A stretch of 15,893 bases of DNA. Source: an uncultured Parafilimonas sp. (GTDB lineage: Bacteria; Bacteroidota; Bacteroidia; Chitinophagales; Chitinophagaceae). The notes beneath the pieces were generated by a model that was not told where the DNA came from, ran no database searches, and was given only the letters and a program-made list of their open reading frames with translations. The stretch is from positions 1 through 15,893 of the forward strand of contig CALAGJ010000089.1 in NCBI GenBank assembly GCA_937892395.1, read 5' to 3'. Positions 6,776 through 14,600 of the stretch are shown here, piece by piece (the stretch's first letter is position 1; every line of letters starts with the position of its first letter). Both the position numbers and the translations under genes were made by a program.

Positions 6776-9037
6776 TTAACCCTCTTCTGTATCGAAGCGA
6801 TCCACAGATTCAATACCCGGCAAGCTCTTCAGTCGATTAGTGAGTACTTCTAATTGCTCTTTGTCCTGCACAAATATTTTTATTAGCCCCTGAAAAATGC
6901 CGTTCTGACTTTCTATGGAGAGTGCACTAATGTTGATACCCATATCTCCACTAATAATATTGGTAATTTTATTGACTACTCCTACATCGTCTAAGCCAAT
7001 AATTTTTATGCCGGTCAAAAAAGATACTTCTTTATTGATTGCCCATTTAGTTTTTACAATTCGGTGGCCATAATTAGCCAGCATTTTGGTGGCATTGGGG
7101 CAGCTGGTACGATGTATAACTAAGCCTTTGCCTACACTTACAAAACCAAAAACATCATCACCAGGTATGGGGTTGCAGCATTTTGCTAAATTGTATTTTA
7201 TTTTATCGCTGCTCTCTCCAAATACCAAAAGCTCTCCTTCTTTTTTTGCTGCTGGTTTATTATCTGAAGAGGCTTTAATTTCTGTAATAATTTTTTGAGG
7301 CTTTGGTATTTCTAAGCGATCTCCATGTACCACGAAATTTTTGAGATCAGAAATATCTAATCGCTTGGTAGCTATATGGTAAAATAGCTCCAACTGATTG
7401 AGCATTTTATAGTGAGCTACCAGTTCATCTGTGTTATATTGGCTGAAAGCCGCACCAATACTGTTTAATTTTCTTTGCAATTGGTATTTGCCTTCCTCGG
7501 CTATTTTTCTTTTCTCTTCTCTTAGTGCATCTTTTATTTTAGCTTTTGCCTTTGCAGTTATTACAAATTTTAACCAATCCTCTGTGGGCTTTTGTTTTTG
7601 GCTGGTGATTATTTCTACCTGATCTCCACTGCGCAGAATATGGCTGATAGGCATCAATTTATGATTCACTTTTACACCTATGCATTTACTGCCCACAGCA
7701 CTATGAATGGCAAAAGCAAAATCAAGTGCAGTACTGTTTACAGGAAGCATTTTCACATCGCCCTTGGGCGTATATACATAAATTTCTTCTGCAAGAAAAC
7801 TCAGTTTAAAATCCTGCAAAAAGTCCACACTGTCTGTATCCTGATTGCTTATTATTTCTCTTATTTGAGAAAACCATTTATCAAAACGATCTTCGGTATT
7901 ATTGCTACCAGCATCTTCCTTGTATTTGTAGTGAGCTGCCAATCCTTTCTCTGCTATATCATTCATTCGCTTGGTGCGTACCTGTACTTCTACCCACCTG
8001 CCCTGCGGCCCCATTACGGTAGTATGCAGTGCTTCATACCCATTACTCTTTGGCTTGCTCAGCCAATCCCTCAGTCTTTCTGTGCTGGGTAAATATTCAT
8101 TGGTGATGATGCTATAAATCTTCCAACACTCTTCTTTTTCTGTTGGCCCATTTATATCGAGTATTACTCTTATGGCAAAAAGGTCGTATACTTCATCAAA
8201 AGTTACCCCTTTCTTTTTTATTTTATTCCAGATGGAATGGATACTTTTTGGTCTGCCATAAATCTCAAATGGCACACCATTTCTTTCTAGTTTTTCCTTG
8301 AGTGGTCGGATAAATTCATTGATATACCTGGTGCGTTCTCTTTTGGTTTCTGACAAACGCCTGGCTATTTCTTTATAGGCTTCAGGCTCCATGTATTTCA
8401 TGGATAAATCTTCCAATTCTGTTTTCAAATTGTATAAACCCATACGGTGTGCTAATGGCGCATAAACCCATACCGTTTCACTGGCAATTTTTAGCTGCTT
8501 TTCCCGCTTCATATAATCCAATGTGCGCATATTGTGCAGCCTATCTGCCAGCTTGATCAATATCACTCGAGGATCATCCGTAAGGGTTAATAAGATCTTC
8601 TTAAAATTTTCTGCCTGAGCAGATGAATTTGCATCTATAACATTTGAAATTTTTGTAAGCCCATCTACAATTTTTGCAATTTCATTATTAAATTCACCTC
8701 TAATATCTTCAAGGGTAATATCTGTATCTTCTACAGTATCATGTAGTAAACTACATACTGAACTCCGCACACCCAATCCAATTTCTTCCACACAAATCAT
8801 GGCCACTGCTATGGGGTGCAGAATATATGGCTCACCACTTTTTCTACGCATACTTTTATGAGCCTCAGCTGCCATTTCAAAAGCTGTACGCACCATTCCC
8901 TTATCATTCTTTTTTAGCTTGGGTCTTAATGCACGCAAAAGGCCACGATAATGTCTTAATATCAATTGTTTTTCCTGCTCTTCATTCAGATTGTACACCG
9001 GAATAATCGGATTATCTATTGCCTGCTCCTGTTCCAT
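6776..9037 (-). CDS. Bifunctional (p)ppGpp synthetase/hydrolase, RelA/SpoT family
   Basis: Rel makes and degrades the alarmone (p)ppGpp during the stringent response. The frame opens with a TTG at 9091, but the ATG at 9037 gives 753 residues starting MEQEQA and is preferred. Domains in order: HD hydrolase about 45-200 with LLHDTVEDTD (97-106), the HDxxED site intact; synthetase about 255-370 with YGRPKSIHSIWNKI, DLFAIRVI, SKPKSNGYEALHTTV and VEVQVRTKRMNDIAEKG; TGS about 418-480; helical linker; CC/zinc-finger region with KCCNPIPGDDV (619-629) and H642, C646; ACT about 674-747. In the synthetase the motif separating SpoT/Rel (RxKD) from RelA (ExDD) reads RLRD (321-324), a positive version that fits a bifunctional enzyme. 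It is divergent from exoA and appears to be the only long RSH gene here. Confidence 0.95.
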   Translation of the reverse strand: MEQEQAIDNPIIPVYNLNEEQEKQLILRHYRGLLRALRPKLKKNDKGMVRTAFEMAAEAHKSMRRKSGEPYILHPIAVAMICVEEIGLGVRSSVCSLLHDTVEDTDITLEDIRGEFNNEIAKIVDGLTKISNVIDANSSAQAENFKKILLTLTDDPRVILIKLADRLHNMRTLDYMKREKQLKIASETVWVYAPLAHRMGLYNLKTELEDLSMKYMEPEAYKEIARRLSETKRERTRYINEFIRPLKEKLERNGVPFEIYGRPKSIHSIWNKIKKKGVTFDEVYDLFAIRVILDINGPTEKEECWKIYSIITNEYLPSTERLRDWLSKPKSNGYEALHTTVMGPQGRWVEVQVRTKRMNDIAEKGLAAHYKYKEDAGSNNTEDRFDKWFSQIREIISNQDTDSVDFLQDFKLSFLAEEIYVYTPKGDVKMLPVNSTALDFAFAIHSAVGSKCIGVKVNHKLMPISHILRSGDQVEIITSQKQKPTEDWLKFVITAKAKAKIKDALREEKRKIAEEGKYQLQRKLNSIGAAFSQYNTDELVAHYKMLNQLELFYHIATKRLDISDLKNFVVHGDRLEIPKPQKIITEIKASSDNKPAAKKEGELLVFGESSDKIKYNLAKCCNPIPGDDVFGFVSVGKGLVIHRTSCPNATKMLANYGHRIVKTKWAINKEVSFLTGIKIIGLDDVGVVNKITNIISGDMGINISALSIESQNGIFQGLIKIFVQDKEQLEVLTNRLKSLPGIESVDRFDTEEG

Positions 9038-9162
9038 TTTACGAATATAGTAAATTTGCCTGCTGAAAAATTTCTTTGATGAATTTATCAACGAATAAAT
9101 TTTTATACCAACAAATTACTTGTTCCATCTATATGTTTATTTTGGCAGCCAAATACGACACT

Positions 9163-9930
9163 ATGCGCATCATCAGTTATAACGTAAATGGCATAAGGGC
9201 TGCCATCAATAAGGGTTTTACAGATTGGCTGGCTACCAAACCCGCAGATGTCATTTGCCTACAGGAAACAAAAGCTACACAAGAAAACGTAGATGTATCA
9301 AAACTGGAAGCAATTGGATACAATCATTACTGGTATAGTGCAGAGAAAAAAGGCTATAGTGGTGTATGCATTTTATCGCTGGAAAAACCCGATCAAATAA
9401 TGTATGGCAATGGTGATAAACAGAGCGATTTTGAGGGAAGAATCATACAAGCAGTTTTTGGTAAAACGAGAATAATAAATGCCTATTTTCCATCAGGCAC
9501 CTCCGGCGAAGAAAGACAGGGATATAAATATGAATGGCTAAATATGATGTCAAAATACCTTGATAAGGAAAGGAAGAAAACACCTTCCATGGTTCTATGT
9601 GGTGATTATAATATTGCTCATAAAGAAATTGATATTCATGACCCTAAAGGCAATAAAAATAGCTCCGGATTTCTGCCGGACGAAAGGGCCTGGATGGATA
9701 GTTTTTTAAACAATGGATGGATTGATACTTTTAGACACCATCATCAAGAACCACGAAGGTATAGCTGGTGGAGCCAAAGATTTCCATCTGTAAGACTACA
9801 AAATAAAGGTTGGAGAATTGATTATATCTGCGCTACAGATCTGTTGTCCAAAAAGATTAAAGCATCTGATATCTATCCCGATGTTAAGCACAGCGACCAC
9901 TGTCCGGTATATGCTGAAATTTGTGTATAA
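9163..9930 (+). CDS. xth: Exodeoxyribonuclease III / class II AP endonuclease
   Basis: This enzyme cuts DNA 5' of abasic sites and trims 3' blocking groups in base excision repair. A frame is open from 9076, but the ATG at 9163 gives 255 residues starting MRIISYNVNGIRAA, exactly the family N-terminus. Active-site motifs are N7, E35 in LQETKA, Y108 in NAYFPSG, D148 and N150 in CGDYNIAH, WRIDYI (D220), and SDHCPVY with the catalytic D245-H246 pair. DIHDPKGN and GFLPDERAWMD also match ExoIII-type enzymes. It is transcribed divergently from rel and has no operon partner. Either exoA or xth is used as a name for this family. Confidence 0.95.
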   Translation: MRIISYNVNGIRAAINKGFTDWLATKPADVICLQETKATQENVDVSKLEAIGYNHYWYSAEKKGYSGVCILSLEKPDQIMYGNGDKQSDFEGRIIQAVFGKTRIINAYFPSGTSGEERQGYKYEWLNMMSKYLDKERKKTPSMVLCGDYNIAHKEIDIHDPKGNKNSSGFLPDERAWMDSFLNNGWIDTFRHHHQEPRRYSWWSQRFPSVRLQNKGWRIDYICATDLLSKKIKASDIYPDVKHSDHCPVYAEICV

Positions 9931-9938
9931 TATTTTAC

Positions 9939-9967
9939 AAATTTATTGCTCAAACAGAGCAGAATTT
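9939..9967. terminator. Candidate bidirectional terminator between convergent genes
   Basis: The hairpin TGCTC / GAGCA with loop AAACA (9947-9961) is flanked by AAATT and AATTT, which can extend the stem across a small internal loop. It lies between the stop of exonuclease III and the end of the convergent glycosyltransferase gene. The following T stretch is short. Confidence 0.4.
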
Positions 9968-9984
9968 TATCAGTCGAAAAGGGT

Positions 9985-11028
9985 TCACTGAATCATTTCT
10001 TTTTGTTGAAAAAATTTTTCAGCTGCTATTAATTTTGTTTCAAAATCTTCTCCCTGCAAAAAGCTAAAACACAGGTTTTGTTCCATTAGATTGGTTGCTA
10101 AATATTCCTGTTCTGTTTGTGCAGGAGTAGGTATAAAAATGCATTTCATGTCAGTGGTTATCATTTCCATAATAGTGGTGTAGCCACTTCTGCTAATGAG
10201 GTATGTTGAAACTTGCAATAGTTGCACTATTTCCTCCGTAGAGGCATATTCAACTACCGTACAATGTGCTGGAGCTTGAAAATTTTTGTTATTGCTATTA
10301 TTTGGGATACCACGAAGTAGTACACAAGGCTGGGTATGTGTATGCAACCACAGTAATAGTTTATTTTCAAGGATGGTGCGCTGTGGTTCCGGTCCTGACA
10401 TGATGAGTAGCCATTTGTAGATAATGGCTTTCTTTTTAAATGATTTTATTCTGGTTAATGGTCCTATATATTGTACTGGAGTGGTAGGCATTATTTTGGG
10501 ATGCGAAAGTGACCCTGCCAAGCCTGGCCATTCTGCATAATCTGGCACCCAACAGGCATTAAATTTATTGATGTAAGCATAGTTGATACGCTGCGCAATG
10601 CGCTTAAAAAACAGTGGTGTTTGAATTTCTAATTGATGTGTAATAAATATAGTGTATGCCTGATTTGTATATAAACCATATCGATTATCTGAGATGATTA
10701 TATCAAAACTATTTTCCTTTTTAATGTGCTGAAGCCATTGATGTTCTTTATAGATTCGAAATAATATTTTTGGAATCTGTTTGATGAGGATAAATGGAAG
10801 CAATCGTTTGCGATTGGAATAGCGAATTTCATAGCCTTGTAAATCTAAAAAATTTATACACTTAAATTCTTGCAGAAAAATGGCTTTTTGGTCTGCATTG
10901 CAAGCTATTGTTAGATCATTATTATGCTCCAAAAGCCAATGCAACAAAGGAATACAGCGTGTAGTATGTCCAAGGCCCCAGTCTAAAGGCGCCAATAAAA
11001 TTTTTTTATTTTTTATAGAAATGTTCAA
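9985..11028 (-). CDS. MurG-like glycosyltransferase (GT28-type), non-ATG start
   Basis: This is a GT-B fold glycosyltransferase. The N-terminal strand and loop read ILLAPLDWGLGHTTRCIPLL, the glycine-rich acceptor-side loop of MurG-like and teichuronic-type enzymes. The C-terminal donor site has LISRSGYTTIMEM, then CIFIPTPAQTEQEYLA, the S-R-x-G / P-x-x-x-x-E-Q pattern seen in UDP-sugar-using GT28 members. The centre has LIMSGPEPQRTILE. Donor and acceptor cannot be told from sequence; it lacks peptidoglycan-cluster neighbours, so it is probably not MurG itself. There is no in-frame ATG before the conserved core: the frame runs to an in-frame TAA upstream with only TTG codons at 11082 (365 residues) and 11028 (347 residues). 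I favour 11028 because homologues begin a few residues before the ILLAPLDWGLGH strand. Confidence 0.8.
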   Translation of the reverse strand: MNISIKNKKILLAPLDWGLGHTTRCIPLLHWLLEHNNDLTIACNADQKAIFLQEFKCINFLDLQGYEIRYSNRKRLLPFILIKQIPKILFRIYKEHQWLQHIKKENSFDIIISDNRYGLYTNQAYTIFITHQLEIQTPLFFKRIAQRINYAYINKFNACWVPDYAEWPGLAGSLSHPKIMPTTPVQYIGPLTRIKSFKKKAIIYKWLLIMSGPEPQRTILENKLLLWLHTHTQPCVLLRGIPNNSNNKNFQAPAHCTVVEYASTEEIVQLLQVSTYLISRSGYTTIMEMITTDMKCIFIPTPAQTEQEYLATNLMEQNLCFSFLQGEDFETKLIAAEKFFQQKEMIQ

Positions 11029-11106
11029 AAATAAATTTCCAGTTAAAATGAATAATTCAATTAAAGTGATTAACTTTATCAAGTAACAGTATGCAAATAA
11101 CGAACA

Positions 11107-11132
11107 ATCTTATGAGTGTACTGTTATAAGAT
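11107..11132. promoter_or_regulatory. 26-bp dyad (ATCTTAT...ATAAGAT)
   Basis: The perfect 7-bp arms ATCTTAT (11107-11113) and ATAAGAT (11126-11132) surround a 12-bp centre that includes GTAC on the symmetry axis. It lies in the gap between the divergent glycosyltransferase and the 82-residue ORF. An operator or an RNA hairpin is possible; neither is shown. Confidence 0.45.
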
Positions 11133-11137
11133 ACCTA

Positions 11138-11175
11138 AGTAGTCTTGATAATAACAACATATTCTCAAGATTACT
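11138..11175. repeat. Inverted repeat with 11-bp arms, 16-nt loop
   Basis: AGTAGTCTTGA (11138-11148) and TCAAGATTACT (11165-11175) match as reverse complements at 10 of 11 positions. The one difference would be a G-U pair in plus-strand RNA. There is no T run directly after it on the plus strand, so it is not an obvious terminator. It sits 6 bp from the preceding dyad. Confidence 0.55.
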
Positions 11176-11218
11176 CCTTAAAAAAATAGATTTTTGAATT
11201 TTTAAAACTAGTAAGGTT

Positions 11219-11467
11219 ATGACACCCCGTAACATTGACCTGCTGGTGCTTACAAAAAGGGATTCAATGAATCAGATTGAACTTCAAAAAGAAATTGAGA
11301 TGCTCTCTGATTTATTTTATCTAGTTGAAAATTCTGATGTGCTATGCAAAGTGAATGAAGTGATTGACGTAAACCAGTACAAAATCTTACGCAAATCATC
11401 TGAAGTAAAGAAAGCAATCAGAAGTATTCACCAAAAACCTTTTGTATTTATCTGCAACAAAAATTGA
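11219..11467 (+). CDS. Small hypothetical protein (82 aa)
   Basis: The ORF begins at ATG 11219 and encodes a soluble, charged, probably helical protein with no signal peptide, no membrane segment and no domain I recognise. Residues 18-40 (NQIELQKEIEMLSDLF and following) look like an amphipathic helix; the C-terminal part is Lys/Arg-rich, ending KPFVFICNKN. An internal ATG at 11267 could start a 66-residue form. Gene structure supports it modestly: it fills the gap between two minus-strand genes, has a structured leader with two inverted repeats, and is followed by a palindromic hairpin. Codon use is not obviously different from the neighbours. It may be a small lineage-specific protein or a chance ORF. 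Confidence 0.45.
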   Translation: MTPRNIDLLVLTKRDSMNQIELQKEIEMLSDLFYLVENSDVLCKVNEVIDVNQYKILRKSSEVKKAIRSIHQKPFVFICNKN

Positions 11468-11490
11468 ATTTGATTCCTGCTGCACCCGGA

Positions 11491-11515
11491 AGAGAATTTA
11501 ATTAAATTTCTCTTT
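11491..11515 (+). terminator. Palindromic hairpin, candidate terminator
   Basis: AGAGAA (11491-11496) pairs with TTCTCT (11508-11513), and TTT/AAA extends the stem around an ATTA loop with one bulged base. T-rich sequence (TTTGAATTTTGTTATTTT) follows on the plus strand. The site is between the 82-residue ORF and the end of the convergent aminotransferase gene. Confidence 0.45.
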
Positions 11516-11523
11516 GAATTTTG

Positions 11524-12780
11524 TTATTTTAATTGTTGGAGTGCTATTTCCAATTGTTGTAAAAAAGCACTTATGTCGCTACTATGGCATGTGCCTACAC
11601 TAAGCCTATACCATGTTGAATCTTTACTACCACCAAAAGCAGAAAAAGGAACAATGGCTAACTTAGCAGAATCTAATAAATAATCAGTTACATCTTGCTG
11701 AGTCTCTAAACTTTTACCATTAATTGTAAGCCCTTTTAAATCAAATTTCACTGTGAGATAAATAGCTGCTTGAGGTGCTATTGCGTCTATTTTATACCCC
11801 TTATTCTTGAGATCTTGTAATCCATCATATATAGAGTTGAGCCGGAATTCTAATTTTTCCTTAAAGTCATTAAACCAAATCTTTAGACCTTCTTTTCTTG
11901 TAAGAAAAATTGCGGTTGCTTTCTGCTCGGGCAGTGGTGCCCATGCACCTACATGGCTCAATAAAGCTTTCATTTTTGCAATGACGTCTGAGGGTCCGAA
12001 TGCCCATCCCACCCTCACTCCAGTTGCAGCAAATGATTTACTAATGCCATCAATGAAAATGGTATAGTCTTTCATAGCAGGATTCACTGTTACAGGGTTA
12101 TGGTGTAGTGTAGTGCCATAAGTAAGTGTCCAATACATCTGATCAAACATTACATATAGTTTTTTGGCAGCAGCGGGTCGTCTTGCATTTTCTGCAAGTA
12201 CCATATCGCATATTTTTTGCAAATCCTCAAGAGGCAAAGTAGTACCGGTAGGATTTTGAGGTGTACAAAGACAAAGAAGTGTGGCGTCTGCTATATATGG
12301 CTCAATATCTGAGGCCAAAGGCATGAAATTATTTTCTGGGGTAGTGTCTATACAACAATGTATCGCATCATTCATGCCTGTATAGTGATTATTATTCCAT
12401 GAGGGTACAGCATATATTACTTTATCTCCTTTATCTACCAAGCTTTTAAATACAGTGTAGATCAATGGCCTTCCGCCTGAGGCAATCAAAATTTCATCTG
12501 TAGCATAGTGAAGGCCTTCATTTTCTTGCAAAAAGGACAAGACTGCTTGTCTTAATTCTAAAATACCATCGGCAGGCGGATAGTTGGTATAATGATGTTC
12601 ATAAGCCTCTTTTATAAGCTGCTCCAGTTCATCTGGTATTGGAAACACTTTGGGATCAAAATCTCCAATAGTGAAATTATAAATATGTTCTCCTCTGCGT
12701 TTTCTTTCATTGATAGCATTGCCCAGTTTTACAATTTCACTACCTATCAGATTCTCCGCAAGCGTACTAAATTTCCTCAT
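11524..12780 (-). CDS. Pyridoxal-phosphate aminotransferase, class I/II (AspC-like fold)
   Basis: This is a 418-residue fold-type I aminotransferase. The PLP-binding lysine is K248 in DGISKSFAATGVRVGW. Other cofactor and substrate residues are N176 in CTPQNPTGT, D213 and Y216 in FDQMYW, R256 after the lysine, and R392 in YRLSVGT, the arginine that binds the substrate alpha-carboxylate. The glycine-rich phosphate site is ASGGRPLIY (100-108). The N-terminus (residues 1-40) has the usual SEIVKLGNAIN helix and NFTIGDFDP. The substrate is probably aspartate or another amino acid with 2-oxoglutarate as partner, but this cannot be fixed by sequence reading. The ATG at 12780 is well placed. It stands alone, divergent from the sigma-factor operon. 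Confidence 0.92.
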   Translation of the reverse strand: MRKFSTLAENLIGSEIVKLGNAINERKRRGEHIYNFTIGDFDPKVFPIPDELEQLIKEAYEHHYTNYPPADGILELRQAVLSFLQENEGLHYATDEILIASGGRPLIYTVFKSLVDKGDKVIYAVPSWNNNHYTGMNDAIHCCIDTTPENNFMPLASDIEPYIADATLLCLCTPQNPTGTTLPLEDLQKICDMVLAENARRPAAAKKLYVMFDQMYWTLTYGTTLHHNPVTVNPAMKDYTIFIDGISKSFAATGVRVGWAFGPSDVIAKMKALLSHVGAWAPLPEQKATAIFLTRKEGLKIWFNDFKEKLEFRLNSIYDGLQDLKNKGYKIDAIAPQAAIYLTVKFDLKGLTINGKSLETQQDVTDYLLDSAKLAIVPFSAFGGSKDSTWYRLSVGTCHSSDISAFLQQLEIALQQLK

Positions 12781-12797
12781 AATATTTTTGTGAGCCG

Positions 12798-12805
12798 CAA
12801 ATGTA
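12798..12805 (-). promoter_or_regulatory. Candidate -7 box for the aminotransferase gene
   Basis: TACATTTG on the minus strand is an exact TAnnTTTG match, 17 bp upstream of the ATG at 12780. I do not see a convincing TTG at the -33 position, so confidence is limited. Confidence 0.35.
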
Positions 12806-12923
12806 AGGGTTCATCATATTTAGCTTGATTTCGATTTAAAGTGTTTCATAAACTGCATTAAATTGATTCTTCAAAAATGATTTCACATCAAAAAAATATA
12901 TTGCATTTAATTGATAAAAAACA

Positions 12924-12952
12924 TTGTCGGATATACACATTAAATATTTTTA
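12924..12952 (+). promoter_or_regulatory. Candidate promoter for the ECF sigma operon
   Basis: TTG at 12924-12926 is followed after 18 bp by TATTTTTA (12945-12952), one mismatch from TAnnTTTG. It would give a leader of about 55 nt before the TTG start at 13014. The leader holds a short inverted repeat, CCTGT (12980-12984) and ACAGG (13004-13008). Autoregulation by the sigma factor would need a different, unknown promoter sequence. Confidence 0.4.
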
Positions 12953-13013
12953 CCAAGCATAGGGGTATTCACACAGAAGCCTGTCTGTATTATAAAATCG
13001 AAAACAGGGCAAA

Positions 13014-13580
13014 TTGAGTTTTACAGATTATACCATTTCTGGCATTGAACATACATTTGAGCAAATGTACACTACTCATTTTAGAGGAATGTATAGCTAT
13101 GCCTATACTTTTCTGAAAGATGAAGTGCATGCGGAAGAAATTGTGCAATCCGTATTTCTAAAAATTTGGGAAAAGAAAGATAGTTTGCAAGTGCAGCAAT
13201 CCATCAAATCCTATCTCTATCGCATGGTGCACAATGATTGTATGAATATGCTACAGCATAAATCTGTACAAGCAAAATATATTCAAGAAAAAAGCTATAC
13301 CATGAAAAATGAAAATGAAACAACTGGTAAGAAAATGCAGGCGGCAGAGTTAGAAGAGAAATTCAGAATTGCATTGCGTGATTTGCCCGAACAGTGCCGC
13401 ACCATATTTCAACTGAGTAGGTTTGAAAATATGAAGTATAGAGAAATAGCACATCACTTAGGCATAGCCGAAAAAACAGTGGAAAATCAAATGGGTAAAG
13501 CACTAAAAATATTGCGCTTACGACTGGCAGATTTTTTAATAATGATTGTAGTAATTGTTACACTTTTTAAAAAGATATAA
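13014..13580 (+). CDS. ECF RNA polymerase sigma factor (Bacteroidetes sigma-70 family 1 type)
   Basis: This alternative sigma factor is expected to be held by the adjacent FecR anti-sigma protein and released by an outer-membrane signal. Region 2 spans about 15-82: FEQMYTTHFRGMYSYAYTFL, then EEIVQSVFLKIWEKK and SIKSYLYRMVHND. Region 4 spans about 113-168: LPEQCRTIFQLSRFENMKYR and EIAHHLGIAEKTVENQMGKA, the helix-turn-helix. The length of 188 fits the family. There is no ATG before the conserved FEQMY segment (the first in-frame ATG, at 13065, is inside it), so the TTG at 13014 is the best start. The last ~18 residues (LADFLIMIVVIVTLFKKI) are strikingly hydrophobic. The gene is 3 bp from the anti-sigma gene. 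Confidence 0.92.
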   Translation: MSFTDYTISGIEHTFEQMYTTHFRGMYSYAYTFLKDEVHAEEIVQSVFLKIWEKKDSLQVQQSIKSYLYRMVHNDCMNMLQHKSVQAKYIQEKSYTMKNENETTGKKMQAAELEEKFRIALRDLPEQCRTIFQLSRFENMKYREIAHHLGIAEKTVENQMGKALKILRLRLADFLIMIVVIVTLFKKI

Positions 13581-13583
13581 TTT

Positions 13584-14579
13584 TTGAATCAACAGCTACA
13601 TATTAATGATGATCTCTTAGTAAAATATTTACTGGAGGAAGCTTCGCAAGATGAAATCATTGCCATAAATACATGGCTCAATGCATCTGACGAAAATCAA
13701 AATTATTATAACCAGTTAAAACAAATCTGGCAGCAAAGCCTGGAGCTGGCACCTACCATTGTTGTTGATGAAAAGCAAGCCTGGCAGAGGTTTCAGGAGC
13801 GTGTGGCTGCATTACCTGTACAAAAAGAAACAAAAATATTTAGTTTGCTGCATATCATTAGAAAGCAATTGATAGCAGCAGCGGCTTTACTGATATTGAT
13901 TGCATCTGGTATTCTTTTTTTGCTGAACAATGCAAAAGAACCTGTAGTAGCTATGATACATACAAAAACCGATAGCAAAGTTGTTATAGACACATTAATG
14001 GATGGCAGTATCGTAACACTCAATAAAAACACAACCCTCAGTTACCCAGAAAAATTTACCGGTGATAGCAGAAAAATAGCACTAAAAGGTGAGGCATTTT
14101 TTGAAATATCTCCAAACAAAGCCATGCCCTTTATCATCTTGGCTAATGAGGTAACAATAACTGTGGTGGGTACTGCATTCAATGTAAAAAATTATGACTC
14201 CAGCACAGAAGTAATTGTAGAATCAGGCATTGTAAAAGTCAGCTATAATAACAATACTATTGAGCTTACAAAAGGTGAAAGAATCACACTACACCAGCAG
14301 CAAACAGAAATAAAGAAAGAGAAAATTTCAAACAGCTTATACAACTATTACCGCACAGGTATCATCAGTTGTAATGCAACCCCACTCAGCGAATTAGTAA
14401 ACACATTGAATACTGCTTATGATGTACATATAGTACTCGAAAATAGTGCCATGAATCAACTACAGATTACCTCTACATTCGAACATGAAAGCATCGAAAA
14501 CATTCTCGATATTATTGGTGCTACATTCAACATGTCTGTGTCCAAAACCGACAGTGCCTACCTACTCCAAACCAAGTAA
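13584..14579 (+). CDS. FecR-family anti-sigma factor (FecR domain plus DUF4974)
   Basis: This single-pass inner-membrane protein relays signals from an outer-membrane partner to the ECF sigma factor. The cytoplasmic N-terminus (residues 1-90) has the usual LLVKYLLEEASQDE and WLNASDENQNYYNQLK, the sigma-binding part. A transmembrane helix spans about 96-115 (LIAAAALLILIASGILFLL). The periplasmic FecR domain follows at about 125-220: DTLMDGSIVTLNKNTTLSYP, ALKGEAFFEI and TVVGTAFNVKNY. A DUF4974 domain ends the chain: ISCNATPLSELVNTLNTAY (261-279) and the FNMSVSKTDS tail. The start is TTG at 13584, giving the expected N-terminus; no ATG is available near the start. It follows the sigma gene by 3 bp and precedes the STN protein by 21 bp. 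Confidence 0.93.
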   Translation: MNQQLHINDDLLVKYLLEEASQDEIIAINTWLNASDENQNYYNQLKQIWQQSLELAPTIVVDEKQAWQRFQERVAALPVQKETKIFSLLHIIRKQLIAAAALLILIASGILFLLNNAKEPVVAMIHTKTDSKVVIDTLMDGSIVTLNKNTTLSYPEKFTGDSRKIALKGEAFFEISPNKAMPFIILANEVTITVVGTAFNVKNYDSSTEVIVESGIVKVSYNNNTIELTKGERITLHQQQTEIKKEKISNSLYNYYRTGIISCNATPLSELVNTLNTAYDVHIVLENSAMNQLQITSTFEHESIENILDIIGATFNMSVSKTDSAYLLQTK

Positions 14580-14600
14580 TCAACAGATGTAATATTATTT

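Noticed and set aside
7592..8092. 166-residue plus-strand ORF antisense to rel
   Set aside because: It lies wholly inside the well-supported rel gene, is rich in Cys, Phe and Tyr as expected of a shadow frame, and has no known motif.
9038..9091. TTG start at 9091 for rel
   Set aside because: ATG 9037 gives a normal Rel N-terminus, while the extra 18 residues are unlike the family and occupy the divergent promoter gap with exonuclease III.
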